Below, one piece after another: positions 19,965 through 27,520 of a stretch of DNA of 64,000 nt; position 1 is the stretch's first letter, and every line of letters begins with the position of its first letter. The translations under genes were made by a program, and so were the position numbers. The notes beneath the pieces were generated by a model that was given only the letters and a program-made list of their open reading frames with translations, searched no databases and had not been told where the DNA came from. The DNA is from Sphingobacterium zeae (GTDB taxonomy: Bacteria > Bacteroidota > Bacteroidia > Sphingobacteriales > Sphingobacteriaceae): the NCBI RefSeq assembly GCF_030818895.1, contig NZ_JAUTBA010000001.1:1736001-1800000 (forward strand). Reading direction: 5' to 3'.

Positions 19965-20496
19965 ATTATAAAATAGCTGATAATGAAGTGGTAGACTTGT
20001 AAATAAAATTGGCAGTAGTAAATCAAGCAGCTTTTTCATTTAATAATAGCTAGTATTTTGAGACTGTAAAAGAACTGTGTTGGAATAATAAATTACTTGT
20101 TACAATAATTTTCCTGAACTTTATTTGAAAAATCTTTAAAAGAAGTTATCCTGTAATAATCCAAAATATGCTCCATGCTCAGGGATGGAGTGATGTGCGG
20201 ACGAAGATTCAATAACTGAGCCCTTTTGATTACAATGAACATAGCAGCGCATTAAAGGATTTGAGAAATGTAATCCTAAGAATAGCTATCTTAGTGATGG
20301 TGATGATGTTTCTTCCGTGAACTATTGCTCAGAAAAATTAAATGAGAGATGATTATCACCACAACCCTAAACATTGAATACTGGGGAAATAAATTTTAGA
20401 CATGTGTTTAGCTTCAACAAACAGTGATTTTGTAATCACTTCAATTTTAACCTATGTTTATATTGTGGGAAGATTTAAAGCTGTCCATTTTTTCGT
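19965..20496. other. Gene-poor degraded stretch
   Basis: About 530 bases between the receptor terminator and the first transposase remnant. AT-rich, only short open frames; I see no supportable gene. Together with the flanking insertion-sequence remnants it looks like decayed accessory DNA. Confidence 0.4.
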
Positions 20497-20790
20497 TTAT
20501 AGGTGGTCTAATAAAAGGGGCATCACCGGATTTTCAAAGATGCCCACAAATGTTGATACTGCGCAAATGGTTATCCTTTCGTCATAGCTTGTAAAATAGC
20601 GAAAGGTATAGATCTTAAAAAATTCACGACTGAAATGCTTGTTTATAGGAAGTATTGGACTTATTGGGAGCTCTACCAACTCCTAAATGGTTAAGATTCT
20701 CTGAGGCACTGTGCAATCCGTTACTGATATCACGAACTGAATCTGTCAGAAAAATGGCAAAATAACACGCTCGCAAGATGCGTCCAGCTC
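20497..20790 (-). pseudogene. IS4-type transposase remnant, copy 1
   Basis: On the minus strand a broken frame reads FLTDSVRDISNGL then NLNHLGVGRAPNKSN, the N-terminal segment of IS4-family DDE transposases with a DUF4372-like domain, followed after a frameshift by REFFKIYTFRYF. Stops and frame changes show it is dead. About 60 bases around 20720-20780 match, in inverted orientation, the segment at 22432-22490. No terminal inverted repeats were identified. Confidence 0.7.
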
Positions 20791-21103
20791 TTGGTCCCTT
20801 TTTGGTGTCTGTAACTCTAGTGTTTAGCGACCAAATCTTTGAAGAATTCGCGGTTCACAAGGGATAAAAATCTGATTAAAAACGTTTAACTTTACAATTG
20901 GCAGTGTGTTAAAATTTGGCGATTTAAATATAGCAACTTTGCTTTATCAAAATGCCGCCACTTTATTAACGTTTATGACGAAGGTGATTGTATATTGTAG
21001 TCAGCAAGTTTGGCCAAAATTTAGATTTACAAATTAGTTGTTTCAAGAAAATTGGAAATAAAATCACATTTTATAAAATTGTAAACTTAAATAACGAAAT
21101 TAG
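20791..21103. other. Intergenic region upstream of the barrel gene
   Basis: About 310 AT-rich bases; no gene or clear promoter element recognised. Confidence 0.35.
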
Positions 21104-21985
21104 ATGAAAACCTATTTAAACTGGCTAATCATTGTTTTAATTATTTCATTAAATTATTCTTATGCTCAGAATAAGGATTTCCAGATATCTGTTGGCTCTC
21201 ATTTATACATTACTAAGTTAGACTGGTCGATTGCTGGGAATATTAATGGAACAGACCCAAATGTACTTTCGGAATTAAAATACGATAACATTCTTACAAT
21301 TGGGCCTGAATTAAAATTGATATATCCTGTCCAGCAAAAAATTAGTGTTTTCTTTGCTTATCAAAGAGGTTTTACTATTTCTGGAATGGCTAAGGATCGT
21401 GATTATTCAGGTGATAACCGCACAGACATGACCTATGATGAATCTTTTTCGAGCAATAAAGGAAATCAAAGTTCAATAAAACTTGGTGGACGTTATACTT
21501 TTTTAAATTTCAAAAAGATATCATTTAATGCAGGTACCCAATTTATTCAAAATAAACATAGATTTTATCTACTTAAAGATGAGATCCCAGACCTCAAGAC
21601 AACTTACGACTCTAGATGGAAGGCATTATCCCTAAATCTTGGTGCTGACTATTTTATTAATAATGCTACCTCTATTAGTTCAGAGGTGACCTATTCATTT
21701 TTCAAATACTATTCTAAAGCAAACTGGAATCTGATCAAAGATTTTCAGCATCCAGTGAGTTTTGAACAAATGGCTAATGGCAATGGATGGTCGATAAAAA
21801 TACAGGTTGAAAGAAATATTTCTGACCAATTTAATTTATATCTAAGTATGCTATCGGGTAAACAATCTTCATCAAAAGGGGTTGATATCTCTTATTATAA
21901 ATATGGTGATAATTCCACAACTCGATTTAATGGGGTGTCTTATTACGCCACAGGGATTTCATTGGGTTTAATTTACGGTATCTAA
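21104..21985 (+). CDS. Outer-membrane beta-barrel protein, possibly omptin-like fold
   Basis: 293 residues with a signal peptide (LNWLIIVLIISLNYSYAQ) and a mature part rich in alternating aromatic strands, ending in GISLGLIYGI, as expected for a 10-12 strand outer-membrane barrel. Segments WSIAGNINGTDPNVLSELKY and RDYSGDNRT resemble a barrel family distantly related to omptins and the Protochlamydia outer-membrane protein; I recall this similarity and hold it with low confidence. No omptin catalytic Asp/His pair can be assigned. The gene is bracketed by two inverted IS4-type remnants, so it may have been carried in as cargo. Confidence 0.65.
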   Translation: MKTYLNWLIIVLIISLNYSYAQNKDFQISVGSHLYITKLDWSIAGNINGTDPNVLSELKYDNILTIGPELKLIYPVQQKISVFFAYQRGFTISGMAKDRDYSGDNRTDMTYDESFSSNKGNQSSIKLGGRYTFLNFKKISFNAGTQFIQNKHRFYLLKDEIPDLKTTYDSRWKALSLNLGADYFINNATSISSEVTYSFFKYYSKANWNLIKDFQHPVSFEQMANGNGWSIKIQVERNISDQFNLYLSMLSGKQSSSKGVDISYYKYGDNSTTRFNGVSYYATGISLGLIYGI

Positions 21986-22073
21986 AGATTTTTTTCCAAT
22001 TTATTTTTTACAAGGATGGCAGGGTCGCCGCGGTTTATTCTTGTCATTAATTTTTCTTGACCTTTTCCGTCCC

Positions 22074-22312
22074 TTAACGGTTTACATTCAGATATAGCTT
22101 TTCATAGAAAACTGTTTTACTACTATTTGTCTGTCCCGCTTTCAATTCGTCAAGAGGAAAACCTTCATTATCATAAGTTTTTGATTAATGAGAGCCTCAT
22201 TTTTTTCCTTGACGACCTCTACCATAGTTATTTGATTAAAATAAAGCTCGTTGTTTTCTGAGCAACCTAAATAGCCAATAATCCGCCGAAAATTAAACTT
22301 AGATTCGCCCAT
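22074..22312 (-). pseudogene. Small degraded reading frame
   Basis: On the minus strand ATG at 22312 opens a frame (NFRRIIGYLGCSENNELYF) which stops at about 22148 but continues in another frame as YDNEGFPLDELKAGQ to a stop at 22074. The second half has the look of the YD-containing repeats in Bacteroidota lipoproteins. One frameshift separates the halves. No family can be named with certainty. Confidence 0.4.
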
Positions 22313-22431
22313 ATCATTGCAGTCTAGTTTTATTAAATGCCGTCCAAAACGAATGGAAAAAAACTATAAAAAAGTTGAGTATTTGTGATTTCAAAAAATC
22401 TTTTATTGAAAGGCCTCAGCAGTTGAACACA

Positions 22432-22767
22432 TCTTGTGAGCATGTTATTTGTCATTTTTCTGGCAGATTCGGTTAGTGATATCATTAATGGTCTTCGAAG
22501 CACTACAGGCAATATTAACCATATTGGTATTTCGGAGAAATGGAATTTGAATTTCTCACTAACAACATGTACTGGAAGCGGGGTATGGTAGCGATAATGT
22601 ACAAACAAAGCTGGCAGATAAAGATCTTTTTCAAACACCTAAGCAGCTTGCTTAAAGTGGCCAGTTTTGCGGGCATATCAAAAAATTCCATACGAATACA
22701 GATATGGGCCGCATTGATCAGAGTATTTTTATTGAAATATATACAGAAAAAAGTTATCTACAGGTAG
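22432..22767 (+). pseudogene. IS4-type transposase remnant, copy 2 (internally deleted)
   Basis: The plus strand encodes FLADSVSDIINGL and NINHIGISE, matching copy 1 and IS4-family N-termini, then after a deletion WQIKIFFKHL, AGISKNSIRIQIWAALI and LLKYIQ, the C-terminal DDE region (conserved W-x-I-E/K-x-F-F-K) of the same family. The central catalytic part is missing. Orientation is opposite to copy 1, and the two flank the barrel gene. Confidence 0.75.
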
Positions 22768-23217
22768 AATTTGTTTATTTTGGTGAGTTTTATACGAGTG
22801 AATTTCTTTTAAAAAATTGATTTTTAAAAGTGGGCTAACGATCCTTTTATCTATAAAAAAATGCCTGATAAAAACGGGCGGTTTGGGGTATTTTAAACAT
22901 CAGGAGGATAGACAATGGTTGTATATAGAAACATAAAATTTTTGACAAGAAAGAATTCCTTTTTATATATTGCTAATTTTATTTAGAATGATAGTGATAA
23001 TTTGTTTTTAATTTGTTATCTTAGTATGTGGTCCGTGTTTTTGAAGATAATTTGTTTCCTTGGATAATTGTGGTTTTTCTCCATTTGAGAGAAGAAAGAA
23101 AATACTGATTTCTCCAACTGGAAAATTGTAGTTTGGATGTACTTCTTGACGACTTTTTTGAAAGCTAAATGACTGTAAAATTAACCTATAAATAGTCTAT
23201 ATAGTTAATCTAAAATA
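22768..23217. other. Intergenic, nothing recognised
   Basis: 450 very AT-rich bases before the metalloprotease gene; no open frame of interest and no consensus promoter found. Confidence 0.4.
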
Positions 23218-24396
23218 ATGATGAATATGAAAAGAAACATTAAAAAACTTTCTTACTTTATTTTACTAGCGGTCTCATTAGTTAGTTGTACAAAAGAAAA
23301 TGAAATTAATACAACGAAAATTGAAGAAGTGTCACCTGCTGATTCTACAATTCATAAGTTTAATTTACCAGGGGGTAGTGAAATTAAGGTCTTAGAAAAG
23401 AAAGGTAATTACTATATCGCAGATGATATTCTTCTTAGCAAGAAGCAGTTTTTAACTTTAAAAAGCTTGAGTGGCTCGACTTTACCAAGAAGTGCGGTTA
23501 TGACAAATCTTGTTAGCAAATGGCCAAACGGTGAGGTTCCCTATTTAATAGAAAGCAATTTCTATGATGTACAAAGAGTTAGTGACGCAATAAGTCGTTA
23601 TCATAATCAAACTCCTGTTCGATTGGTTCCAAAGCAGCCTTGGCATAATGATTATGTCATATTTGTTAATCACCCATCGACGAGCATGTCTAGCTTGGGC
23701 AAAATTGGAGGTGTACAACAAATACATATATCTACATCTGCAGGGTACGGGACTGTAATGCATGAAATAGGTCATGCTATTGGCTTATTTCATGAGCATA
23801 CAAGGTCCGATAGAGATCAGTTTGTACAAGTGGATCCAAGTGTTGCGAATAATATTAATTATCAAAAATATGATACAAATTTTTTAGGGTTTGATGTTGG
23901 TTTTTTTGATTTTAATTCTATAATGATGTACCCTATGAGTAATGTTTTAAAAAATAAATCTGATCCCACTTATAATTGGCCACTTAATAGAAGCGATTTT
24001 TCGACAGGTGATATCTCCGGGATCAATTATATATATGGAGTTTCTCCTTATATAGATGTGCGCTTAGATGTTACCGATTATCAATCAACTCCTGACGGAT
24101 CTGAAAAGACTTACGATGTATATGTGGATTTCTATCAAAACGCCTCCAAAACAATACCATTAACTACAACTCATAGTATTAAAATATATTTTGAACAAGT
24201 TGAAGAACGAAAATCAAATAAAGCTAACCCAATTGAAGTAATTAAATTTAATTCAAGTAATATTGTTCCTGCAGGAGTCAGTTCATTTAAACTTGTTAGC
24301 GGGTTGATAGAAAGCAGATGGTATGAATATGGCGACTTAGATTTTTTACTTGATCAAAGAATCAATGTCATTCAAAAATCCGGATATCAGTTTTAG
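23218..24396 (+). CDS. Astacin-type zinc metalloprotease lipoprotein (M12A)
   Basis: 392 residues (383-392 depending on which of three in-frame ATGs at 23218, 23221, 23227 is used). Lipobox VSLVSCTKEN gives a lipid-anchored, probably surface or periplasmic protein. The catalytic centre is HEIGHAIGLFHEHTRSDRD, the astacin signature HExxHxxGxxHExxRxDRD, with the Met-turn SIMMYP about 60 residues later. A propeptide-like region of roughly 100 residues precedes the domain (WPNGEVPYLIE is the typical start of the astacin fold). The C-terminal 110 residues are a beta-rich tail of unknown role. It lies in the decayed mobile island, so acquisition by transfer is likely. Confidence 0.9.
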   Translation: MMNMKRNIKKLSYFILLAVSLVSCTKENEINTTKIEEVSPADSTIHKFNLPGGSEIKVLEKKGNYYIADDILLSKKQFLTLKSLSGSTLPRSAVMTNLVSKWPNGEVPYLIESNFYDVQRVSDAISRYHNQTPVRLVPKQPWHNDYVIFVNHPSTSMSSLGKIGGVQQIHISTSAGYGTVMHEIGHAIGLFHEHTRSDRDQFVQVDPSVANNINYQKYDTNFLGFDVGFFDFNSIMMYPMSNVLKNKSDPTYNWPLNRSDFSTGDISGINYIYGVSPYIDVRLDVTDYQSTPDGSEKTYDVYVDFYQNASKTIPLTTTHSIKIYFEQVEERKSNKANPIEVIKFNSSNIVPAGVSSFKLVSGLIESRWYEYGDLDFLLDQRINVIQKSGYQF

Positions 24397-24743
24397 TTTG
24401 AAGAAATTATAATGAAAAAATATCTGTATATTTAATTTTGCTATTTTACTTCATATTGGAGTTAATGATTGTGAACTAGTGTTTAAATATTTTTTGTTAA
24501 AAATTAACCTAATTATCACATCAATAACATCAATGTTTGAAGAAAACTTGTCGCAACTTGGTTTCGGTCCCATATCACAACCTCGGCAAGCCCGGATCTC
24601 AGGCAGTAGCAGATGCGGGAGAGCCTAAATTAGATACGAGAGATCGTAATCTGTTGGAAGCTCAGATTATAGGCCTGTATTTATGACAGATTTGGAGAGC
24701 AGCCTATTCATTAATCCTTAAATGACTTTAAATATTATTTTAT
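24397..24743. other. Intergenic, no gene
   Basis: About 350 bases between the protease gene and the left end of the IS1182-type remnant. Short non-AT-rich patch at 24560-24680 has no open frame that I recognise. Confidence 0.35.
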
Positions 24744-25671
24744 GGGGCTATCTCAAAATATGAAATGGCCCCTTTTTCTGTCTATACTTATTAAGTAATT
24801 GAAATTCAATTATTTGTATAATATATCAGAAACATTTATGGTCAAACGTAATAGTTTTAAGCCCTACTACCAAGACCAGCTCATGGTAATTCCTTCAATT
24901 TTGGATGAACTGGTTTCCAGGTTGAATCCTGTACGGATTGTAAACGATGTTATCAACCGTATCAATATTCAGAGGCTCCTGGATGCCTATAAAATAAAGT
25001 GCAGTTCCAGTTATTACACAAAGATGTTGTTGAATATGCTGGTCTATGGCTATATCAGCAATGTTTGCAGCAGCCGCAAACTTGGGGTAGCCTGTCTGGA
25101 AAATATCAACTTCATGTGGCTGAGCGGGATGAGTTTTCCGGCTCATAATGCCATAAAAAGATTTCGTGGCATCCGTTTAAAGGATGTCCTTCGCAATATA
25201 TTTGAAGAAGTTGTTAAATTACTGGCTGATGCAGGATTGTTGAAGACAGTAGTTATCTAAACAGATGGCACCAAGATCGAAGCGATTGTCAACCGTTATA
25301 CTATTGTATGGAAAAAGACCATCCTGAGCGTATTCAGATCTGAGGATGAGCTTCCCCGAACCTCTGGGCCTGATAGAAATTTACAGGGCTAAGTTCAGGC
25401 CACGGTGGATAGACTGAACTGTGCTGGAAGGGAATGCCTGGGTCAACAAATAGATACGGGCGATGTTGCGTTACGCCGCCAAAATTTATCTAGACAAAAT
25501 AGCGCATTGCCATCGGGGGACTGTGCTGGTGAAGCGGAACAGTTGCAGCGGGACTGATAAGGGTGCAACGTTCATGCATATGAATTATGACCATATGAAC
25601 AATGGCCAGCTCAAGCCGAGGTACAGTGTACACATATCCACTTACAAATTTCTAATCAGTTCACTGTCAAC
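24744..25671 (+). mobile_element. IS1182-type insertion-sequence remnant with broken transposase
   Basis: GGGGCTATCTCAAAA at 24744-24758 resembles the left terminal repeat typical of IS1182 elements. The transposase begins at ATG 24838 and reads YYQDQLMVIPSILDELV, NMLVYGYISNVCSSRKLG and NINFMWLSGMSFPAHNAIKRF, all family signatures, but stops at 25260. Downstream the same reading continues in fragments: TDGTKIEAIVNRYTIVW (25264-25314) and [19 protein letters not shown] (25564-25617). Several stops and frame shifts, and loss of the catalytic C-terminus and right end, show the element is dead. Confidence 0.82.
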
Positions 25672-25756
25672 TTGACCATCCACTCAAATCCTTGTGACAC
25701 TGGCCCATTGCCCTTAAAGAGCTTTTGCACTCATATATATACAAGTTTGGCAGTGT

Positions 25757-26257
25757 TCATTTATACTTCTTAACAGGTTTCGCAGAATGGTTTTTTCGGT
25801 ATTGTTTATAATTTCCATGTTTTTCATATTCCAAGGTTCCTTCCTTACAGTAACCGCTGAGATAAACTGAGAATTTATTGCTTTGGTCTTTGTTGGCATT
25901 CAGCTGTTGGATGATATCAGAAACACGACGGGGTATCTCAAAGAAGTTGGAATTATAAACAAGGTCATCCAGTTCTTTAGTCAGTTCGATACGGCGTTTT
26001 GACTCTGGGGGAATATTGTAGAGCGGCGTTAAATCAATCTCTTTTCTGAATATCTTATGTGGTTGAATTTTGAGCGCACGGCAGATCAGAATAAAGTTGT
26101 TCAAAGAAGAACCTTTTCCTTTTTCAATAGCCGAGACCGTATTGGTAGTCAATCCAGTCATATTCGCAACATCTTTCAAGGTATAGTAGATTTTTTCCCT
26201 TTGAATGCGCAATTCCTCACCAATTTCCTCCAGTATGTTCTCGTTAATATCTGCCAT
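25757..26257 (-). CDS. XRE-family transcriptional regulator
   Basis: 166 residues from ATG 26257 (an ATG at 26263 would add two). Residues about 8-65 form a Cro/CI-type helix-turn-helix: LRIQREKIYYTLKDVANMTG then LTTNTVSAIEKGKGSSLNN. The C-terminal 100 residues are unassigned. It is transcribed away from the hairpin array and sigma/Cas12f-like genes, with palindromic TTTGCGCA sites in the shared intergenic region, so it probably represses itself and the array promoters. It sits beside the IS1182 remnant. Confidence 0.88.
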   Translation of the reverse strand: MADINENILEEIGEELRIQREKIYYTLKDVANMTGLTTNTVSAIEKGKGSSLNNFILICRALKIQPHKIFRKEIDLTPLYNIPPESKRRIELTKELDDLVYNSNFFEIPRRVSDIIQQLNANKDQSNKFSVYLSGYCKEGTLEYEKHGNYKQYRKNHSAKPVKKYK

Positions 26258-26274
26258 ATACAAATGGAAGACTT

Positions 26275-26323
26275 ATTTGCGCATAATTTAAATAATAATA
26301 TTTTTTATTTTATTTGCGCAAAT
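26275..26323. promoter_or_regulatory. Paired operator-like palindromes
   Basis: ATTTGCGCAAAT at 26312-26323 is a perfect 12-bp palindrome; ATTTGCGCATAA at 26275-26286 is a near copy, 18 bases before the regulator start. A third copy, TTTGCGCAAA, is at 26642-26651. Spacing between the first two centres is 37 bases. These are the best candidates for the binding sites of the neighbouring XRE protein. Confidence 0.6.
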
Positions 26324-26344
26324 AAATATTAGTATGTATATTTG
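26314..26344 (+). promoter_or_regulatory. Promoter P1 toward the hairpin array
   Basis: TTG at 26314-26316, 20-base spacer, TATATTTG at 26337-26344: a full match to the Bacteroidota consensus. The -33 TTG is inside the palindromic operator at 26312-26323, so repressor binding would block it. Confidence 0.7.
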
Positions 26345-26641
26345 TTTCAACGAAAGCCGATAAACTAAATGTGAACTGTGAACCATACCAATAATTGTTG
26401 AGTCATAATGCAATACTAATATGGTATGATTAAAATGCAAATAATGAGAAAATTAAGTATTAAAAATATAGCAAAGTCACCGGAATAAAACTCATTACTA
26501 TTTTGTAGATTAGTATCTAGCATCCTATGTTGATAACCCCTATTATTAACGTGAACTGCCATTCAAAGCATAGGATTAAGAAAAATAAAATTATTTGAAT
26601 CGTTGAAATAGACTCGGTATTGAGTTTATTCAAAAGCTGTG

Positions 26642-26669
26642 TTTGCGCAAAAATAAAGTAATTATTTTG
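26642..26669 (+). promoter_or_regulatory. Second operator and possible promoter P2
   Basis: TTTGCGCAAA at 26642-26651 overlaps a TTG at 26643-26645; 17 bases on is TATTTTG (26663-26669), one base short of TAnnTTTG. The layout copies P1: operator over the -33 element. It lies just upstream of the hairpin region. Confidence 0.45.
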
Positions 26670-26726
26670 CGTTGAGGATGTTCTTTGACTTGTTGGTATT
26701 GAATAAGGAGAATATAAAAATTTAGG

Positions 26727-26822
26727 CTGATCGGATGTTTTGCTGATCAGTTTGATTAGAATAGGAGGCATCTTGTTATGCCGTAGGGTGAGCGCAATGG
26801 CGACTCACTAAATACCCTTTTT
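26727..26822 (+). ncRNA. Clustered hairpins ending in a T run, candidate RNA scaffold or terminator
   Basis: Three structures in a row: CTGATC / GATCAG (26727-26750), GGCAT / ATGCC (26767-26782), and a nested stem in which TGAG-CGC pairs with GCG-CTCA inside AGGG / CCCT (26785-26818), followed by five T. The last could end a transcript from P1 or P2, or be part of a guide-RNA scaffold (tracr-like) for the downstream Cas12f-like protein. No clear anti-repeat to the array was found by eye. Confidence 0.45.
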
Positions 26823-26884
26823 ATTAAAATGTTGGGTAACATCCTGCGTTATGTTCTTGATTGTTATTACGATAATAGGTGATA

Positions 26885-27372
26885 GGATGTTAATAGTCTC
26901 GAAATGTCGGTTAGTAACAATTTTTCAACGCGTAACTTTTTTCAAAGAGAGATGTTAACGATCTCAAAAAGTTAGGTATACACAACATTGCTCTATTCGA
27001 GCGTTCGTAACTTAAGATGTTGATGACCTTAAGATGTATGGTATATTCAATAACGCGAAAAAATCGCAATTGGGGAAACTATCATGTTAATGATAGCAAA
27101 AAGTAGGGTATACACAACTACACCTTGTGACCCCTCATTCAATCGCGGATGTTAACGGTCTCACAATGTAGGATCTATTCAACAACGCGATCCGGCATCC
27201 CAAATAAACTTAGATGTTAATGACATCTAAACATAAAGTATACACAAGAAAGAGCTTTTTAAAAAACAGCGTTATGAAGATACAAAAATTTAGGGGATAC
27301 ACAACTGATATATTTACCAGTAGAATGAATCGTCTAGGATAAAGATGATTTAGAATAAAGGGTATACACAGC
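26885..27372 (+). repeat. Array of about eight diverged hairpin repeats, candidate guide-RNA array
   Basis: Each unit has a core near GATGTTAA flanked by complementary arms and, about 20 bases on, a conserved tail, then 20-28 variable bases. Cores start at 26885, 26950, 27015, 27082, 27147 and 27212; two further units have hairpins near 27271 and 27329. Arms differ but still pair: GAGAT/ATCTC, CTTAAG/CTTAAG, CTATCAT/ATGATAG, TTAGATGT/ACATCTAA, ATCGTCT/AGATGAT. Tails are of two kinds: GGTATACACAAC (ending 26986, 27118, 27248, 27305, 27372, with small changes) and TATTCAACAACGCG-like (26924-26932, 27040-27057, 27171-27189). The first six units alternate between the kinds with a 130-132 base period. 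Hairpin, fixed tail, variable 3' segment is the form of type V crRNAs. Confidence 0.65.
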
Positions 27373-27430
27373 TGGACCGCGTAACGACAGTATCTCCCAT
27401 TCAATGCCAATAAGTTTTATTAACAATTTA

Positions 27431-27490
27431 CACTTACCCAGCTTCGGTTTCCATAAAATCCGTCAAATTCCGCCGGAGTTGCGGTAAGTG
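27431..27490 (+). promoter_or_regulatory. Closed stem upstream of the sigma gene
   Basis: CACTTACC (27431-27438) pairs perfectly with GGTAAGTG (27483-27490), enclosing about 44 bases that contain TCCG and CGGA. It lies 30 bases before the sigma ATG and could be a leader structure or the last part of a guide RNA. Confidence 0.45.
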
Positions 27491-27520
27491 ATTTTCGCTT
27501 TAACCAAGAAAGGACGAATT

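Noticed and set aside
22333..22638. 101-codon minus-strand frame across the IS4 remnant
   Set aside because: Opposite strand of the recognisable transposase remnant at 22432-22767, and no family pattern.
26885..27372. Calling the array a standard CRISPR array
   Set aside because: Repeats are not identical, spacer lengths vary from about 22 to 28 and there are no cas1/cas2 or other adaptation genes nearby.
26987..27430. Matches of the array's variable segments to other places in the window
   Set aside because: Only 8-9 base matches were seen by eye (for example TTTACCAGT at 40072 and CCTTGTGAC at 25687), which is the chance level for 64 kb on two strands. Targets, if any, lie outside or need a real search.
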